Counted from the stretch's first letter, positions 21,838 through 33,185 are shown. The stretch is DNA of 64,000 nt from Forficula auricularia (GCA_024734495.1 JALMQS010000556.1:434001-498000); one strand, 5' to 3'. A program made the numbers and translations. The notes: generated by a model from the sequence alone, not told the origin.

Positions 21838-22346
21838 AGATCCCGACCTTCACCTATCAAGTTTCATGATGAAATTAATAATTTGATAATATAATAATAA
21901 ACAAAACTAGATAGGGTCGACATCCAATTTCCCTGCATAGCTATTTTTGATAAAAAATAACATAAAATAAAAATAAATAAAAATTAATTAATTAATTAGC
22001 AATAAAATTATCTATATTTAATATATAACAATAAAGGAAACACTATAACTACAAAATACTAATTCGAAGTTACCTGTTGATACCTTGTCTACCTGGACTT
22101 ATGCAGGGAAAAAAGATGGCGACTCAACTTTGGCATTTTATATACATATTTTACTCTAGATTGGTAATATAATCCGGAAACTCTATAACTACATTTATGT
22201 AATGAAATTAACAACTTTAATTTTTTATTAAAAATAGCTATGGAGGGAAATTGGATGTCGACCCTATCAAATTTTGTTGATTAATACATTATATTATCAA
22301 AATATTAATTTAATTAGGAAACTCGATAGGTGAAGGTCGATCTAAG
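21838..22346. mobile_element. foldback MITE, arms about 115 bp
   Basis: The left end gaccttcacctatcaagttt and right end aactcgataggtgaaggtc are inverted, as are gatagggtcgacatccaatt and aattggatgtcgaccctatc and the following agctatttttgataaaaaa. The centre (21960-22220) is unique. No coding capacity; no clear target duplication. Confidence 0.72.
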
Positions 22347-22352
22347 TCGGAA

Positions 22353-22681
22353 TCTTAGACCAGTGTTCCGCAAACTTTTTGTGTTCAAGGTACACCTACC
22401 AAGTCAAGAAATTATAGAGGTACACCAGAGAAAAAACCAATGTTTATTAAATATTTATTTATTATTAAAATCAATATAATATGAAAAGATTTTTAATAAG
22501 AAAAGTGAGCTTGCTTAACTGAGCACAGGCGATCAAAATTTGGAGCAATCGTTAATAAGGCTGCCCGTATAACTCTCAGCACTATCTTCACAAAACTTGA
22601 CATTTTTCCGAGGCACGCTAACTAATGACCACGGTACACCAGTGTGCCGCGTCACACACTTTGTGGAACACTGTCTTAGAG
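22353..22681. mobile_element. hAT-type MITE with 8-bp target duplication
   Basis: The ends are cagtgttccgcaaactttt and cactttgtggaacactg. Flanks tcttagac (22353-22360) and tcttagag (22674-22681) match at 7 of 8 positions. Inner sequence has further inverted traces (ggtacacct / ggtacacc). Non-autonomous; a hAT transposase elsewhere would be needed. Confidence 0.75.
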
Positions 22682-22769
22682 TATTAGCTTGTTTCATGAT
22701 TGTTTGCTTTTGCAAAACACTGTCTAAAATCTGCTCTAGATTAAGGATACTATAGTGAAGCATGGGATA

Positions 22770-23150
22770 AACTACTATAGTTATCTGAAACTAATTTTCT
22801 ATTCATCAAATTATTTAACATAATGTTTTACAAATTAGGTTAATTAGTAGACGGTAAATGATTGAATTTAACAGCGAAATGTTGTTTATTTACCCGATAA
22901 AAGCTTTAAAACGTCCAATTTAGAATCAGAAAATCTTATAAAAGAGAAAGGTACTCTGTTTCACCTTTGTGAATTTTTTTTTACTCTCTTAAGTAAAGTG
23001 CGGATAATCTCAACAACCGACTGAAGAAAAAAAGATTTATTAGGAATTATCAAAGGAAACGAACGATTTCTAAAAGAACAAAAAGAGGATATCATTTATA
23101 TTTATTAAACCCAATTAAATCATTTGGAATTAGTTTTGTAATAAGTTAAG
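22770..23150 (+). repeat. segmental duplication, copy 2
   Basis: Matches copy 1 (20640-21390) with small differences, but lacks its central 395 bp: the sequence goes from tttcacctttgtg through a T-run directly to cttaagtaaagtgcgg. Insertions such as gatttattaggaattatc disrupt the frame seen in copy 1. Confidence 0.75.
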
Positions 23151-23724
23151 TCATGGCACAAATTGTTTTATATCAAGTGAAGTCAATTAATATAAATCTC
23201 CACCCCCCCCCCACTTTCTTCTCCCCTCCTTTTTTATTCTCCTCATTCTTCCTCTCTGGCAACAGTTAAAGATTCTTTCTCAAATTTATGACTTTTTCAA
23301 CTTGGCTTAATTTCTGTCCGTTTCACATTTCAATGAAAGGCCATGTTGTTCAACAACGCACTCAATGAAATACTTGCTCAAAAAAAAACAGAAATAAATC
23401 AAGATAGAAGAAAGGGAAATTTTTTTCAAGATTGTAGATTCGATGTCTCGCCAAGCGCTTTTCTATCATTAGAATAACAATTTCGCGTTTAACGAACGTA
23501 AAGAGCGAAATAAACTGGTACCTTATCACGATAATAAAATTATATTACCAAAGAAAAACAAGAAATAAAGCCTCTTTGAAATGGCGCATTAATTTTGTTT
23601 TATGAACTTTTTTATGCCCTAAAATGGTATACTATAGGTATACATATATAGGGAGAAAACTTGGTATAGGCTTATGCTATGGCGCAGTGGAATCGTGCGC
23701 TGAGTAACTAAAGTTTCTAAAAGT
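23151..23724. other. unique sequence with pyrimidine-rich tract
   Basis: A C/T-rich tract at 23195-23265 (a ccccccccc run and ctcctcattcttcctctct) is followed by moderately complex sequence. No gene or repeat recognised. Confidence 0.45.
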
Positions 23725-23960
23725 TCGTTAGAATAATGGAAATTTTATATCATTAGTTACAGTACTTTGGAACATGTATGAGTGCAAGAATCATTTTGTT
23801 TAAGAAATGAGGAAAAATTTCTAAAAAAATGTTATCAACCACTAAATCCAAGGTGATATGTATAATTTTTAGAGTTCCGTTTAAAAAGGAAAATGGGATC
23901 CTATTAGTGTCGTAACAATGCCTGAATGAGCGTTGTAGCTGGTAAAAAAATTAGGGTATG
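23725..23960 (+). repeat. dispersed repeat with 'agagttccgtttaaaaagga', copy 1
   Basis: Shares with 25000-25220: attagttacagtactttgga, gaggaaaaatttctaaa, ttccgtttaaaaaggaaaa and gggatcct. The motif resembles a very common lepidopteran repeat (agggttccgt...aaacgggaccct). Ends are not clear. Confidence 0.65.
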
Positions 23961-24449
23961 TGCTTAAGACCAGACGACAGAAGTGATAAATTATATGGCA
24001 TTTATAATTCTAATATTCTAAAATTATAAAAATTTATATTTTAATAATTTTATTATTTTTGAAAAGGAATAATTAATATATTTTCCGACAATGATTGAAC
24101 TGGCACTAGACCACAGCTCAACCGTGACCCGTGACGTGACTCGTGACGGCTCAATCCCATTTACTGCCCTGGAAAATAAAATGTACAAGAGCGCCAAAAT
24201 TCAAATATAAGATATTAATTTGAGCTTAGAGTTAATGCTGCAGCGCCATCTGTGGCTTGAATTGGTACCAACCGTGACGGTTCAATCTCATTTACTGCCA
24301 AGTAAAATAAAAAGTGTGCAAGGCTTGCCAAAAGAAGTTATCACTTCAATAAATAAGAGAAAAATTAGTTATATTTGGTTATTTTCTTTCAAATCAAAAA
24401 TCGTGTTAAGATATTAATCGAATGATTATTTCTGAAAAGGTCGAATTTT

Positions 24450-24980
24450 ATATGGGGGCCGAAAATAGCAGCACTATCCAACTACATAGTTTTCCAATTA
24501 GTATTTTGAATTAAATATCACCTTCATTCGTTTTATCCTGGCGTCGATGTATTAATTAATAAAGAGACTATACAAAAATAGCAATTTAATTTTTAACCGA
24601 CTTCAAAAAAGGAGGAGGTTCACAATTCGACTGATTTTTTTTTGTCATTGTTACTCGATTTCTTCGCCAACTGTGAACCAATTTTGATGATTTTTTTGCA
24701 TTGTGTTCAGTATAGTTTCCGATTGGTAAAAAATAAATTTCATTGGCATTGGATCTTTTTTGTTATATATGTTTACCCATAACTTATTTATTTATGAACC
24801 TGTTTATTTCTTTGTTTTGATTATATAATTTTGAAGTCGGTTTTATTTTATTTTTTATAAAAATTATGAATTATACAAATTTTCCTGGTTATTTCCTGAA
24901 TAATCAAATTAATAGAAAAATAAACTTTCCAAATTATTTAGCTTTCTTGATTAAAGATTTACAGAAATCTATTATATAAC
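24450..24980 (+). repeat. one unit of the 371-bp repeat, split by a short 'ccgacttc' element
   Basis: The left part (agcagcactatccaactaca, gtattaattaataaagagac) and right part (ctggttatttcctgaataat, aataaactttccaaattatt) correspond to consecutive parts of the tandem unit at 16-17 kb. The element at 24592-24850 sits between them. Confidence 0.62.
24592..24850. mobile_element. short 'ccgacttc' element (deletion form)
   Basis: Ends ttaaccgacttcaaaaaagg and tttgaagtcggtttt; the interior has ggaggaggttcacaattcga, ccaattttgatgattttttt and ccgattggtaaaa as in copies A-D but lacks the hairpin half. At about 255 bp it is the smallest family member here. Confidence 0.75.
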
Positions 24981-24999
24981 AATTTCGTCCAGAGTTGGT

Positions 25000-25220
25000 C
25001 AGAATATTGGAAATTTTATATTATTAGTTACAGTACTTTGGAACATATCTGAGTACAAGGAAAATTTGGTTTATCAAATGAGGAAAAATTTCTAAAGAAA
25101 ATCACGAGATGTTGTCAACTACGAAATCCAAGGTATTATGGATAATTTTTAGGGTTCCGTTTAAAAAGGAAAACGGGATCCTACTAGTGTAAAGCCTGAA
25201 CGAGTGTTGTAACTGGTAAA
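25000..25220 (+). repeat. dispersed repeat with 'agggttccgtttaaaaagga', copy 2
   Basis: Direct copy of 23725-23960, with ttagttacagtactttggaa and gggttccgtttaaaaagg, then aaacgggatcctactagtg. The two are 1.27 kb apart in the same orientation and flank the split repeat unit at 24.45-24.98 kb. Confidence 0.65.
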
Positions 25221-25372
25221 ATAAACAAGATAAATGTTGATATTTACAAGTTACATTTAGTTATTTGGAAAATTCTCAAAAATTGAAACCCTCAAAATGT
25301 ATGGTTAGCTGTATCCAAGATTTAGAATTAAGGGAGAATTTTTAATGATAAAAAGTAAATCTTTGAGTAAAT

Positions 25373-26092
25373 AAGCTGACGTTTTCTGATGTGGCCATCC
25401 ACTTGACTTTACCATACAACCTGGCCCCTCACTTAAAATTAATATTTAATAAAATAATTTATAATCATGTATGGGAGGGGGGCTTAGTTTTTGCATTTTT
25501 AGATTACTGTGGACCAACTAATTATGTATACAAAATTTGGTTGAGTTTGGTACAAGGGGCTAGATTTTCATTTTTTGACCCCCCCCTCCCTCATTTTGGG
25601 CTGTTAGTTTTTGCATTTTTAGACTTCTGGGGTCCCACTGATTATGTATACAAAATTTGATTAAGTTTGCTCAAATGGCCTAGATTTTTAATTTTTAACT
25701 CCCCCTCAACCCTCCTTAATTTTGGGTCGATATTCACCAAAAACTAATCAGCTCTTAATCTCAATGGGCCAAAATTACGTGTTAAATTTGGTTTTGACAT
25801 TCACACTAGTTTTTGAGCTAACTCGTCCACAAAAATTTGGTAACGCACAGACTAACAGACTAACTAACAGACTAACTAACAAACACTTTGACAAAAAAAT
25901 TATTATCTCAAAAAATATAATTTTTTCGATGTTCACTTATTTATGGCTTTTTTGTAGACCGAAATGCCATGGTTTCGCTCAATTTTTTTAATCAAAATTG
26001 TTTCAGCCGTTTTTGAGATATTTCGAAAAAAATAAGCAAAAAAAACACTTTTTTCATGGACGATTACAATACTTGACCATACCTTGTAAAGT
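25373..26092 (+). mobile_element. 'ACTTTACCATACA' repeat family, copy 1
   Basis: It begins aagctgacgttttctgatgt and ccacttgactttaccataca; it ends gattacaatacttgaccata. In the copy at 58.8 kb the right end reads accctgtatggtaaagt, inverted relative to the left end, so this is a TIR element. Inside, a block of about 125 bp (gtttttgcatttttagact, actgattatgtatacaaaat, gttgagtttg) occurs twice, followed by cacagactaacagactaac. No transposase is seen. Confidence 0.65.
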
Positions 26093-26828
26093 AAAAATTA
26101 TGTCAGTTGTAGTTACACTTCGGAGAGCAAGCCTGGATTGCATTTTTGGCGTTTGGGCTTAATTTTCTACTGGCAATAATAAAAATGTCACAAAACACCT
26201 CGGATTTATTAGCTGACCACCTCTATTGATTTTCTATAGAAATCTTAACTCTACGTCTATCAACATTTTTCTTTATACTAAGGATTCAATGTAATGAAAA
26301 AAGAGTTAAAACTTTTTAATGCAGTGAAATATAAATTATGGTTAATGAACTACTAAACTCTCATAGAGAATGCCACTTGTTGAGAAATCAGCTATTTTAA
26401 ACTATAAAGCACGAATAATAGAGTAGTATAGTTTAATTAAATACAAAAACATACAGGCCTAATAGCAGTGATCCATGACAATGATATTTAATCTGATGAA
26501 TTGAGATCCTCGAAATTATTTTATTAATACTGTAATCTTATCCGAAGGCTTTGCTGATTTTTATAGAACAAACTCATATATCAATTGAAATGTACGCTAA
26601 TTATCGTATTTCCTAACAATTCTACATATATATGCAAAAACAGCTATTTTGTAAAATGATATACGCAACTAAAATACGATACAATAAAATTAAGTGTTGT
26701 ATTGAAAAAATATCACTTTAAAAGTTTTTTAGAATTAGCTTCTATTTTAAATATTGGCGGGAATTACGATTGGTCTGACATCTAGTCAAGATATATAGAA
26801 CTAATAAGGAAACAAATTCATTGCAAAT
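26093..26828. other. AT-rich, no recognised feature
   Basis: No feature I can support. Confidence 0.5.
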
Positions 26829-26834
26829 TAACCG

Positions 26835-27430
26835 CTCTGATATTTATTGGCAAGCGCTTTGGGCGCTAGATAACGGTGAATAAAAAACATATTCTTATAC
26901 GGAGAAATGTTTTTGTTCACCGATGTCGAGCGCCTAAGCGGTTGTTGTTTTTCACCAATACCTGTCGAAAATTGTATTTTCATACCGAAGAATGACTGGT
27001 TGGCTAGCAAAATAAAATCCTATATTGAACAGCTAGTCAAATATTATCAAAGATTACATTGGTTAAACTATGGGACCTCAATCTTCTGTATAAATAAACA
27101 AAGGTCCCAATTTATTTTTAAATAATGACAATTCATTTTAAAAATGGAAATTAAATATTGTGACAGAGATCAATAATATTACTTAGTAAATAATAAATTT
27201 AAGATTAATAATTTTTATTTACAAGAAAAAAACAGTTCACATAAAGTCTTCCCGGTATCCAACAGTGATAAAACGCCTATCGACCAGGCTTGCTATTGGC
27301 GAAAACCAGCCGAAAAGGCTTTCTCCAATTTGAAAAATATTTCTACCCATAAGAATATGTTTGTTATTCACTGTTGGCGAGCGTTCCAAGTGGTTGCCAA
27401 TATATGTTAGGGGTGAATTTTCAGTCAATT
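26835..27430. mobile_element. diverged foldback element
   Basis: The left arm (attggcaagcgctttg, gtgaataaaaaacatattct) and right arm (agaatatgtttgttattcac, tggttgccaatata) are inverted for about 90 bp with mismatches. The interior contains T-rich and unique sequence, including gttgttgtttttcaccaata. Frames on both strands here are products of the repeat. Confidence 0.55.
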
Positions 27431-27494
27431 ATTAAATCATAATATCTTGAATAGATGTCACTATAATGATTTTATAAATTATAGCCGAATTGGA

Positions 27495-27590
27495 AAGATT
27501 TTCCTTTGCCGAGAGTAGCAGAGTTGTCAAATCATAAAGATAAAACAACGAGGTTGTCCTCTGCTTGATGCAAATAAACATACACATTAA
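27495..27590 (-). repeat. fragment of the 'ctactctcggc' hammerhead-associated repeat
   Basis: Reverse-strand copy: ttgccgagagtagcagagtt, caacgaggttgtcctctgct and tgatgcaaataaaca match the string at 11.55, 31.7 and 59.7 kb. The hammerhead part is not present. Confidence 0.65.
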
Positions 27591-28066
27591 ATATATCAAA
27601 TATAAATACTATATTGTTTCAATTTATCAATTTCTTATCTATGACACAATAGTTTTATTTAATATAATAATTAATTTGATAGAAGTATAAGATGAATAAC
27701 TTCCCAGCCAGCCCAAGAAGAAACTATTTATATTCTAAGAATATCTTCCCTAGGCTTTGGAATATTCTTTAAATGAACTCACAAAATTTTCGTAAATATT
27801 CTGGAGATTTTCATAATTTAATTCAATGTACCCCTAAACAATCCACTCAGGGGGCGTCTCTAAATTACGTGAGCCGATTTTGGCAATTGTTCGACCCCCC
27901 TTTGTGAGATGTCGTGAGATTTGGTTCGACCCCCTCCCCCATCCCCTAATCTCATGTGAGATTTTTCAAAATGCGTATTTTTAGTGTAAATACTCTAATT
28001 TGTGCTTGATTGCGTTGGATTTATTTAAAAAACATAATTTGCTTAATTATTTTTATTTAAGACTAG

Positions 28067-28560
28067 TTAAGACTAGTATTATTACTTAATTTGAACATGA
28101 ACATGAACAGCGTATTCTATAAAGGGTTAAGATTATATAATAACTTACCCGAATACATCAAAAAATCTAAAACTTTATCGGCATTTAAAAGAGAAGTGCT
28201 AATATCAGAGCAATAATTACTTCTGATATGTTTTATATATATGTTGTTACTGTTATTATTGTTTTTGTTATATTCCTTTTCCCATAATACCAAGATTGTG
28301 ATTTTTGTTTTTTTATGTAGGATTAATTTGTAATTTAGTTATTATTATTATTATTGTTTATATGTACAAGTGTTCATTTATTTATTGTCATGTATGGTGT
28401 GTTATATATTTATATGTTTAATATAAATTGTTATATTTTAGAATGTATTGATTGTCTTTATCTTTTTGTATCTCGTGAATTGAATGTATTATTTAAAAAC
28501 AAATTACATATATTTGTTTAATTGTATGATGTATAGCTAAAATAGCTAATAAAGAGTATT
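28067..28560 (+). mobile_element. LINE 3' end (CR1/jockey-like) with (ATT)n tail
   Basis: A frame ending at 28216 reads VFYKGLRLYNNLPEYIKKSK, then TLSAFKREVLISEQ, stop. The pattern G..LYN.LPe.IK.......FK is the usual C-terminus of CR1/jockey-type LINE ORF2 proteins. It is followed by about 340 bp of untranslated sequence and the tail taataaagagtattatt. The element is 5' truncated close to 28067-28090, so all catalytic domains are missing. Confidence 0.72.
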
Positions 28561-28572
28561 ATTATTATTATT

Positions 28573-29430
28573 TTCATTCTTTTCTCTCCTTTTGAAGGAG
28601 GTTTGTTTACTATACATCGGCTGTAAACAGCAGAGATGATAGCTTCTATTTTGTTATTATCTTGTTGAAGGAAGGTTCAGGAACCGCCGGACTGTCGCGC
28701 ACGTACTCAGCAGTACAGCCTTCTGCACCGTCGTGATAATGCCCCCTCCAAAAATGCCCAGCTCCTTTAAGTTCTTAGGGAGCGTCTTCGGGACGACACC
28801 AGTCGCAGACATGACAAGGGGCACCATTAGCACTCTATCCTGTCTCCACATTTTCCTAATTTCTTCTGCGAGCTCAAGATATTTATTTAATTTTTCGCCA
28901 TAGGCTTGTTGGAGATTATGTGTATTTGGTATGGTGATGTCAATAAGGTATGTCATTTTGCTATTCTTTATGGTGAGTATTATATCAGGTCTATTCGCAA
29001 GTATAGTCCTGTCTGTCAGCACGGACCTGTCCCAATATAGTTTACAACCACTACTTTCAAGTACACTTTCCGGAGTATACTCATAGTAGGGAACTCTGGT
29101 GCTTATTAGTTCATAGTGAAGAGCAAGTTCTTGATGGATGACTTTTGCCATCTGATTATGTCTATGTGTATAATCCGTACTGGCGAGGACTCGGCAGGCC
29201 GAAATGACATGTTGAATAGTTTCGGACATACCACCACACATTCTGCATCTGTCATCGGTCACATTAGGATCCTTGATTATGTATTTAAGATAATTCTTTG
29301 TGGCTATGACCTGGTCTTGGATTGCAATTACGAAGCCCTCAGTCTCCGGGAACAGATCTCCATGAGTCAGCCAATAGTTTGACGCTTTTCCGTCAACATG
29401 GTCCTGGCCCAAGTCATGAGGATGCCTCCC
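28573..29430 (-). mobile_element. R4/Dong-like LINE inserted in an (ATT)n microsatellite
   Basis: The element is flanked on both sides by (ATT)n, five units at 28558-28572 and eight at 29431-29454; on its own strand these read (TAA)n. Dong elements are known to insert into TAA repeats. The 5' end is truncated within the ORF, directly after the microsatellite; the 3' untranslated part is about 85 bp. Confidence 0.75.
28657..29412 (-). pseudogene. R2/R4-type LINE protein, zinc knuckle and restriction-like endonuclease
   Basis: An intact frame of 251 codons. Residues 56-73 form a CCHC motif (CRMCGGMSETIQHVISAC, C-X2-C-X8-H-X4-C). Residues 142-158 show PD-X14-D (RPDIILTIKN... LIDIT), the catalytic pattern of the restriction-like endonuclease in R2/R4-type elements, followed by EKLNKYLELAEEIRKMW. 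Together they would nick the target DNA to prime reverse transcription. The reverse-transcriptase domain is missing upstream (5' truncation), so the element is dead although this frame has no stop. Clade placement (R4/Dong rather than R2) rests on the TAA target. Confidence 0.75.
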
Positions 29431-29597
29431 ATTATTATTATTATTATTATTATTTAACCCAGTTTTCTCGGAATTTTACACTGTTTCTTGCGGGAAAAAT
29501 ATCCGATATTTTCCGAGACCCCTCTTCTCACCCACTTGAGATTGGGTTAGATTCGGCTCTACCCCCTAAAGGCCTCACGAAATTTAGTGATCCCCCC

Positions 29598-30571
29598 ATA
29601 TATTATACACCCAAGGATATGGCCGGTATATTTGTTTTAAAATTATTCTAAAAATCTCCTAGTAATAATTGGAATATAATATATAAACTTATAATAAATT
29701 TAATGATTATTCTAATAATCTTATGTTAGCTGGGTTGGGTATATGATGGATTGAAAATCATTTTCTAGGCTTCAAAAATAGTAAGACTCGAATTATAGCT
29801 ATTTTTAATATTTTGTTTGAAATTTTCTTACATTGGTATACATATATTTTTTTTATCATAAACATTATGTAAAAGATCAAAATATTTTAATCTTAAATCA
29901 ATCGCAATTCAGTCCAAAAATTTAATTTTAAATTTATGATTCCCCGTATCTTTTAAAAATGGAATACTTATAATCTATAATATAGAAAAATAATTCCTTC
30001 TAATTGGATATTCTAGCAATAATTGAGTTGTTTTGTCTCACAAAATCCGGTTGGTTAATCCAAAAAGACAGACGGGCATTAATTCATCATAGGCCTAAAG
30101 TATTAGTTATGTCCGAGATTGACAGGCGAGCCACCATCTTTGTCTCACATTCAATAAATATTTATTTATCCACCGATAACTCAACAAATTGTTCTTTCAT
30201 TTCGGAGAATATGGTGTGGTGGGGATTTTCAAGGGGTGGTTCAACATTGCAGTTTGACTTAAATCGTCTATCAATCAATCACGCCTTTTCATTCTCAATT
30301 ACTTCAAATAAGCTACGTTGAATAGATGGAGAAAAAAGGGGATGTGCGATGAGGGGAATTTTATTTTTTAAATCCCAGGTGTTTTGCATGTTGCGAGATC
30401 TTAATCTGCCTCTGGATAAACTTTATTTAAATTGGATGAAAAAGCTAAAACTTTTTCAAGTACGGAGCTACCAATTTCACTCGTTTCATAAATTATTTAA
30501 TCTTACTAATGAAAACAAAAATAAGTCATAAATACCTGAAAAAAACATTAAAAATGTAAATTCTAAAGGGG
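29598..30571. other. unique sequence, possible regulatory block at 30000-30350
   Basis: No named element. The part 30000-30540 is of ordinary complexity with TAAT cores and repeated atcaatcaatca, which resembles Hox/Exd-type sites. Frames here are short and unremarkable. It could be conserved non-coding DNA; only alignment with relatives could tell. Confidence 0.35.
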
Positions 30572-30920
30572 CTCATACACAGTCAAGCAAATTCCGCAAC
30601 AAAGCGATGTGCAACAGTGCAACGTTTCGTTGCGGATCGTTTGCTGGGGCCCGTACATTGACAGAAAAATTGCGCAACAAAGCGATGCACAACGCTACGA
30701 TGTACAAGTGAACCTTTCACCAAGAAAACCGGCAGACAACTGAAAAATATTGCGCAACTCGCTTATAGACAACACAACGCGTTGCGCAAACGCTCCCGTT
30801 GTGCAAAAGATTTCAAATTTTTTTGAAACTTGTCAAAAATTTGCGCAACGCATCAAACACTGCCATACACTGTCAACACAGGCTGTTGCGCAATTGTTTG
30901 ACAGTGTATTGGCCCCTTAA
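30572..30920. mobile_element. foldback MITE with TTGCGCAAC motifs
   Basis: The ends are aaaggggctcatacacagtc (left) and gacagtgtattggcccctt (right), imperfectly inverted. The interior repeats ttgcgcaac/gttgcgcaa-type motifs many times (gcgcaacaaagcgatgc, caacgcgttgcgcaaacgc). No coding capacity. Target duplication not clear. Confidence 0.68.
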
Positions 30921-31041
30921 TTTATCGTTTATCTGACTAGCATATGGCTATAATTATAACCTATGACAACAAGACGTATTTTCTATGTAATTGACTCAAG
31001 ATCAAAACTATAGTCTCAAACAAATAAATTATATATATTAT

Positions 31042-31688
31042 TAGGGTAGAGCTTATTGTGAGTATTTTCGAGTTTTTATGCTTCCAGTGACTCATATGAT
31101 TCGAAATGAATAAAAAAAATATTCTCTAAGTTTCAAGTCTCTCTCTCCTCAATTTTAGCCTTTACCGAATATCGATGGAAGTTTCCCATCTAAATAACAT
31201 GGGGTTTTTGACATTGAACGATCATTTTTTTATTTCAGCCAAAATAATGGTTCAAAAAATTTGAAACACTGTAAACCTTATCCTTATAATAGTAGTTATT
31301 CCTCAGAATTTTTATAATTTTTAGCTATTATAATTTTGGAGTATATAACTTACTAACCCTTTGATATAGAAGTATTCTATCTAGCTATAACTCTAAAATT
31401 ATAATAGCTAAAGGTCAGTAAAAATTCTCAAGGATAACTACTATTATAACAATAAAGTATACAAGTTTCAAATTTTTTCAACTATTACTTTGTCGGAATA
31501 AAAAATTGATCGTTCAATGCCACCTCATGTTATTTAGATGGGAAACTTGCATCACTGTTCGGCAAAGGTTAAAATTGAGATAGAGACTTGAACTTGAGAG
31601 ATATTTTTGTTTATTTATTTCGAACCATTTGAGTCTCTGGGAGCATAAAAATTAGAAAAAATACCCAAAATAAGGGCCACCCTAATAT
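31042..31688. mobile_element. long foldback element with TA target site, second copy
   Basis: Same family as 6740-7734, without the SINE: left end TA-gggtagagcttattgtgag, right end ataagggccaccc-TA. Inner inverted blocks are gtttcaagtctct / gagacttgaac, aaataatggttcaaaaaat / tttttcaactattactttg, and aattttggag / ctctaaaatt. It supplies the empty-site comparison that defines the SINE in copy 1. Confidence 0.78.
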
Positions 31689-31699
31689 AAACATATATG

Positions 31700-31800
31700 T
31701 AAATGTATTTTATTTGCATCAAGCAGAGGACAACCTCGTGGATTTCGCTTTATGAATTAACAACTACACTCGCCAATACAAAATCTTTTCAATTTTCAAT
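31700..31800 (+). repeat. fragment of the 'ctactctcggc' hammerhead-associated repeat
   Basis: Contains ttgcatcaagcagaggacaa, cctcgtggatttcgctttat, and caactacactcgccaatac, a diverged copy of the string at 11.55 and 49.5 kb. Confidence 0.55.
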
Positions 31801-32414
31801 TCTAAGTGGTTGACTTCTTGCATTTTTTATTTTAATATAATTTTAGAAAAATGTAATGGTATACTAGTAAAAATCAACCTAACTGAATGAAATATACGAT
31901 TAAAGTGAACTATAATATACGCTCTAGTATATCATTGTCATATCTGGTATGTAACATTCGTGCCAAAGTCCATATCATTCACAGAACATTATATTATATT
32001 TTTTATAAAAATTGTACTTAGAATCTTAGAATGATGTAGAATGTGACACAAATAAGGGTAGTGTTACATGCGAGATATGACACTGATATAATAATGTAGG
32101 TAGATACATGATTTGGTTACTTTATTATAATTCTCGATTCAGCTAGGCTTCTTACCTATATATTATTACATTTTTATAAAATCATTTTTTTAAATGAAGA
32201 ATGCAAGGGCACAATTACTCCAAATTAACATTTTTTTAAAATTTTTTTTTCGACAGATTTCAATACCCCTATAACAAAGATTTTTAAGATTGTAGCTATT
32301 CTAGATTTTTTTTCACAATTTAATATTAGTGGGTTGTGAAATATGACAATTTCAAAAATATTCTGAAATTATCCTATTTGTTGCCTTCTGCGGAGAGTAA
32401 TTTTAAAATTAATT
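31801..32414. other. AT-rich, no recognised feature
   Basis: No feature I can support. Confidence 0.5.
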
Positions 32415-32695
32415 TTTAATTTTAAAAATATAAACTTATTCAAATATAGAGCTTTTTACAACAATATTTTCAATTTCCGATTCCAAATAATATTTGACTC
32501 CCTGCAAAATAATAGTATTATTAAAATATTAATTCATCTTAATACATATAGGTATTACTTGTAATTTTAAAAATATATAAACCTATTCAAATATAGAGCT
32601 TTTTACAACAATATTTTCAATTTCCGATTCCACATAATATTTGATTCTCTGCAAAATAATAGTATTATTAAAATATTAATTCATCTTAATATGAA
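32415..32695 (+). repeat. tandem duplication, period 147 bp
   Basis: The block caaatatagagctttttaca, atttccgattcca, ctgcaaaataatagtattat and attaattcatcttaata occurs twice, offset by 147 bp (for example gctttttaca at 32451 and 32598). Few differences separate the units, so the duplication is recent. Confidence 0.85.
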
Positions 32696-33024
32696 CTTCA
32701 AGTCTATGGTATATCTTGTTTAGTCTACGAGCTACATTGCTTTGACAGTAGGTCAGAGAGATTTAATGAGAGGAACGTTTTATTTTTGCAAAGAATAACA
32801 AAAATTGCTCAAACATTGTAGGGAAATTCGATAAGCAAAATATTGTCGTAACATAATACTTATTTTACTTATATCTCAAGTTGTTCATTACTAGTACAAC
32901 TTCTAAAGTTTATATAGTATTCTATTTATAAAGTCGAAATGATGTTGTTGTCGTCTAGTTTAGTGAATTTTGTCACTTCTCCTTCTAATTGCACTCGAAA
33001 AGGAATTAATTAAATTTCTAGATT

Positions 33025-33185
33025 GGTGTGTTAGCCCGGGATCGCGCACAGCCGGGTGGTCCGTATTGACCCGTTGCGCAGACCAGGGACTTTCGGGGCG
33101 TTTTTTGGGACGCCGCGGGCGAGATGAGCCCCCCACCTCACCCCCTATCCCACCGCTGCCACCTAGCTCTTCTCATCAATAAACA
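33025..33185 (+). other. GC-rich islet ending at AATAAA
   Basis: About 150 bp of clearly GC-rich DNA in AT-rich surroundings: cgggatcgcgcacagccggg, gacgccgcgggcgagatgag, then a proline-rich-coding cacctcaccccctatcccac, and an aataaa at 33178. A frame reads ...RRGRDEPPTSPPIPPLPPSS. It may be the 3' end of a retroelement or processed gene. I do not recognise it. Confidence 0.4.

Larger units (their letters stand above)
27850..29597. mobile_element. TIR element carrying nested LINEs
   Basis: The left end gggggcgtctctaaattacg-tgag and the right end, read inverted, ggggggatcactaaatttcg-tgag match, and the similarity continues inward (accccctcccccatcccct / taggggg, aatctcac). The element is interrupted by a LINE 3' end (28090-28557), in whose tail an R4/Dong-like element sits. 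Without these it would be about 400 bp. The CTAAATT(T/A)CGTGAG ends are familiar from insect repeats; superfamily unknown. Confidence 0.6.

Noticed and set aside
26828..27125. Opposed frames at 26828-27010 (-) and 26907-27125 (+)
   Set aside because: They lie within a diverged foldback element, are opposite readings of the same DNA, and contain no recognisable motif.
29116..29382. Plus-strand frame of 88 residues
   Set aside because: Antisense shadow of the R4/Dong-like endonuclease frame.
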